From assembly GCA_041580375.1 (NCBI GenBank), contig JBFGDZ010000163.1, positions 1-7,680 of the forward strand: a stretch of 7,680 nt of DNA, in the 5' to 3' direction. The DNA comes from JAPUIN01 sp041580375. GTDB lineage: Bacteria; Acidobacteriota; Polarisedimenticolia; Gp22-AA2. The notes under the pieces were generated by a model. The model made no database searches and was not told the DNA's origin. It saw nothing but the letters and a program-made list of their open reading frames with translations. Shown piece by piece: positions 6,449-7,680 of the stretch; position 1 is the stretch's first letter, and each line of letters starts with the position of its first letter. Made by a program: the position numbers and the translations under genes.

Positions 6449-7540
6449 TCAAGCCGCGGTGAGATACGTGGCGGGGACGACCCGATTGCGGCCGGATTCT
6501 TTGGCGGCGTACAGCGCCCGGTCCGCCTCCTCGATGAGGGTGCCGCCGCTCCGGATCCCGCCCGACAGCCCCGAGAGCCCGATGCTGATGGTGATCGGGG
6601 CATGCTCCCAGCGCGCATCCTCGATCATCTTGCGGAACCGCTCGGCCAGCACGATCGCGCACTCCGCGTCGGTGTTGGTCAGGACGACGACGAACTCCTC
6701 CCCACCGTATCGCGCCACGATGTCGCTCCTGCGGCTGTTCTCGCGGAGGATCCGGCCCACCCGGCGGATCACCTCGTCTCCGGCCGGATGGCCGAAGGTG
6801 TCGTTGTAGCTCTTGAACCGGTCGACATCGAGCATGAGGAGGGAGAGCTCGCCCCCGTTCCGCCGGGCCCGCACGACCTCTTCGTCCAGCCGCTCCTCTA
6901 GATTCCGACGGTTGCTCAGGCCGGTGAGGGGATCGGTGCAGCTCTGCGCCTCGAGGTCGGCGTTCGTCGCCTCCAGTCTCTTCTGATACTTCTCGAGCAT
7001 CGCCTGGTAGCGGCGCCGCTCGACCACCTCCCGTTCGAGCTCCGCAACGACCCTGCGCAGCTCCAACTGCGCAATGACCTGGCGGGCGAGGGCCTGCAGC
7101 GCCTCCTGCTGGTCTTTCCGGAGCTCCCTGGGAACGCGGTCGATGACGCACAGGGTGCCGAGGGCGTGCCCCTTCGACGTCACGAGCGGAGACCCGGCGT
7201 AGAAGCGGATCCTGGGATCGCCGGTCACGAGCGGGTTGCGCGCGAACCGTTCATCGCGCTGCGCGTCCGGAACGATCATCAGCTCCCCGGGATTCAGGAT
7301 CGCGTGGGCGCAGAACGCGACGTCCCGGGCCGTCTCCGTGGCCTGGAGACCCTTCCTCGATTTGAACCACTGGCGCTCGCCATCCACGAGGCTGACCAGG
7401 GCGATCGGTGTGCCGCAGATGAGCGATGCCAGATGCGTGATGTCGTCGTATGCGGTCTCGGGCAGGGTGTCGAGAATGCGGTATGTGCGCAGGGTCCCGA
7501 GTCTCTGCTTCTCGTTCGCGGGGAGCCTCGCCTTGACCAT
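6449..7540 (-). CDS. GAF-coiled coil-GGDEF diguanylate cyclase, 363 aa
   Basis: Makes cyclic di-GMP from two GTP; cytoplasmic, with no membrane segment or signal peptide. The N-terminal LPANEKQRLGTLRTYRILDT segment leads into a GAF domain (about 22-160) of the widespread group with AFCAHAIL (75-82), VPDAQRDERFARNPLV (90-105), FYAGSPL and GTLCVID (128-134). C77 is a conserved position of this group and I see no bilin-lyase context to suggest a chromophore. A predicted coiled coil (about 140-200) connects to the GGDEF domain, which begins at DPLTGLSNRR (203-212). Metal-binding D238 sits in LDVDRFKSYND, the active loop is GGEEF (279-283), and the product-inhibition site RRSD (R270, D273) lies five residues before it, so both catalysis and feedback look intact. 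The ATG at 7540 is chosen because GAGGT precedes it; the ATG at 7573 has no ribosome site and would lie only about nine bases after the predicted transcript start. The GAF ligand is unknown. Confidence 0.94.
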   Translation of the reverse strand: MVKARLPANEKQRLGTLRTYRILDTLPETAYDDITHLASLICGTPIALVSLVDGERQWFKSRKGLQATETARDVAFCAHAILNPGELMIVPDAQRDERFARNPLVTGDPRIRFYAGSPLVTSKGHALGTLCVIDRVPRELRKDQQEALQALARQVIAQLELRRVVAELEREVVERRRYQAMLEKYQKRLEATNADLEAQSCTDPLTGLSNRRNLEERLDEEVVRARRNGGELSLLMLDVDRFKSYNDTFGHPAGDEVIRRVGRILRENSRRSDIVARYGGEEFVVVLTNTDAECAIVLAERFRKMIEDARWEHAPITISIGLSGLSGGIRSGGTLIEEADRALYAAKESGRNRVVPATYLTAA

Positions 7541-7545
7541 TTCGC

Positions 7546-7550
7546 ACCTC
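7546..7550 (-). promoter_or_regulatory. Shine-Dalgarno site fixing the diguanylate cyclase start
   Basis: GAGGT on the minus strand lies 5 nt before the ATG at 7540, while the region before the longer alternative ATG at 7573 has no purine-rich site. Confidence 0.6.
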
Positions 7551-7553
7551 GAC

Positions 7554-7567
7554 GACCGGCGCCGGTC
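7554..7567. repeat. 14-bp perfect palindrome in the cyclase leader
   Basis: GACCGGCGCCGGTC is a perfect inverted repeat placed three bases upstream of the predicted ribosome site. It could be an operator half-site pair or a leader hairpin, or it could be chance in GC-rich DNA. Confidence 0.35.
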
Positions 7568-7588
7568 CTTCATGGATCCGCGATTTCA

Positions 7589-7616
7589 ATATTGTCTCTC
7601 GCGCCGGCGGATGCAA
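7589..7616 (-). promoter_or_regulatory. Candidate promoter of the diguanylate cyclase gene
   Basis: On the minus strand TTGCAT (7611-7616) is followed after 16 bp by CAATAT (7589-7594), the only AT-rich patch upstream of the gene. The match to the sigma-70 consensus is weak. A transcript from here would start near 7582, leaving a leader of about 40 nt. Confidence 0.33.
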
Positions 7617-7680
7617 GCGCGTGGACCCGGACAGGCCGGCACGCCTCCCTGCGGGCGGATCGGTGCACCACCGGGCGGCC
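7617..7680. other. Edge region without a supportable gene
   Basis: These last 64 bases are GC-rich and show no complete ORF, no motif and no clear repeat. They may belong to a gene or control region continuing past the window. Confidence 0.4.

Noticed and set aside
6399..7151. Second leftward open frame overlapping the GGDEF gene
   Set aside because: Pro/Arg/Gly-rich out-of-frame translation with no motif; the GAF-GGDEF frame is clearly the real one.

Overview
The window is GC-rich bacterial chromosome (about two thirds G+C by eye), densely coded, with clear GGAGG-type Shine-Dalgarno sites and strong G/C preference at codon third positions. It holds no RNA genes, mobile elements or CRISPR arrays that I can see. 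The gene set (exported-type amidohydrolase, iron-sulfur photolyase, PEP-synthase-like phosphotransferase, GAF-GGDEF protein) suits an uncultured or soil/sediment bacterium of a high-GC phylum such as Acidobacteriota, Eisenbacteria, Gemmatimonadota or a deltaproteobacterial lineage. The sequence alone does not let me choose among these.

Layout from left to right. (1) A metal-dependent amidohydrolase of the imidazolonepropionase-like/Xaa-Pro dipeptidase group reads rightward. Its frame is open to the window edge, so its N-terminus is probably cut off. (2) Convergent to it is a leftward prokaryotic (6-4)-type photolyase/cryptochrome with all four cysteines of a [4Fe-4S] cluster. (3) A divergent intergenic region of about 106 bp holds -10-like hexamers for both directions. 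(4) To its right, a two-gene rightward operon encodes a small FMN-binding split-barrel protein and, overlapping it by 25 bp, a 758-residue protein with an ATP-grasp PEP-synthase N-domain and a C-terminal phosphohistidine domain but no PEP/pyruvate TIM barrel. This arrangement resembles rifampin phosphotransferase. (5) A leftward four-helix membrane protein of unknown function follows; its best ribosome site sits before an ATC codon, not an ATG. (6) A leftward GAF-coiled coil-GGDEF diguanylate cyclase with intact active site and I-site follows. (7) The last ~105 bases hold a candidate promoter for the cyclase and no supportable gene.

The genes do not form one pathway. The photolyase and the split-barrel/dikinase operon share a divergent control region and might be co-regulated, for example in a stress response, but that is inference. 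The least explained unit is the split-barrel plus PEP-synthase-like pair, whose substrate cannot be read from the sequence. All gene starts were chosen from Shine-Dalgarno position and third-codon-position composition.
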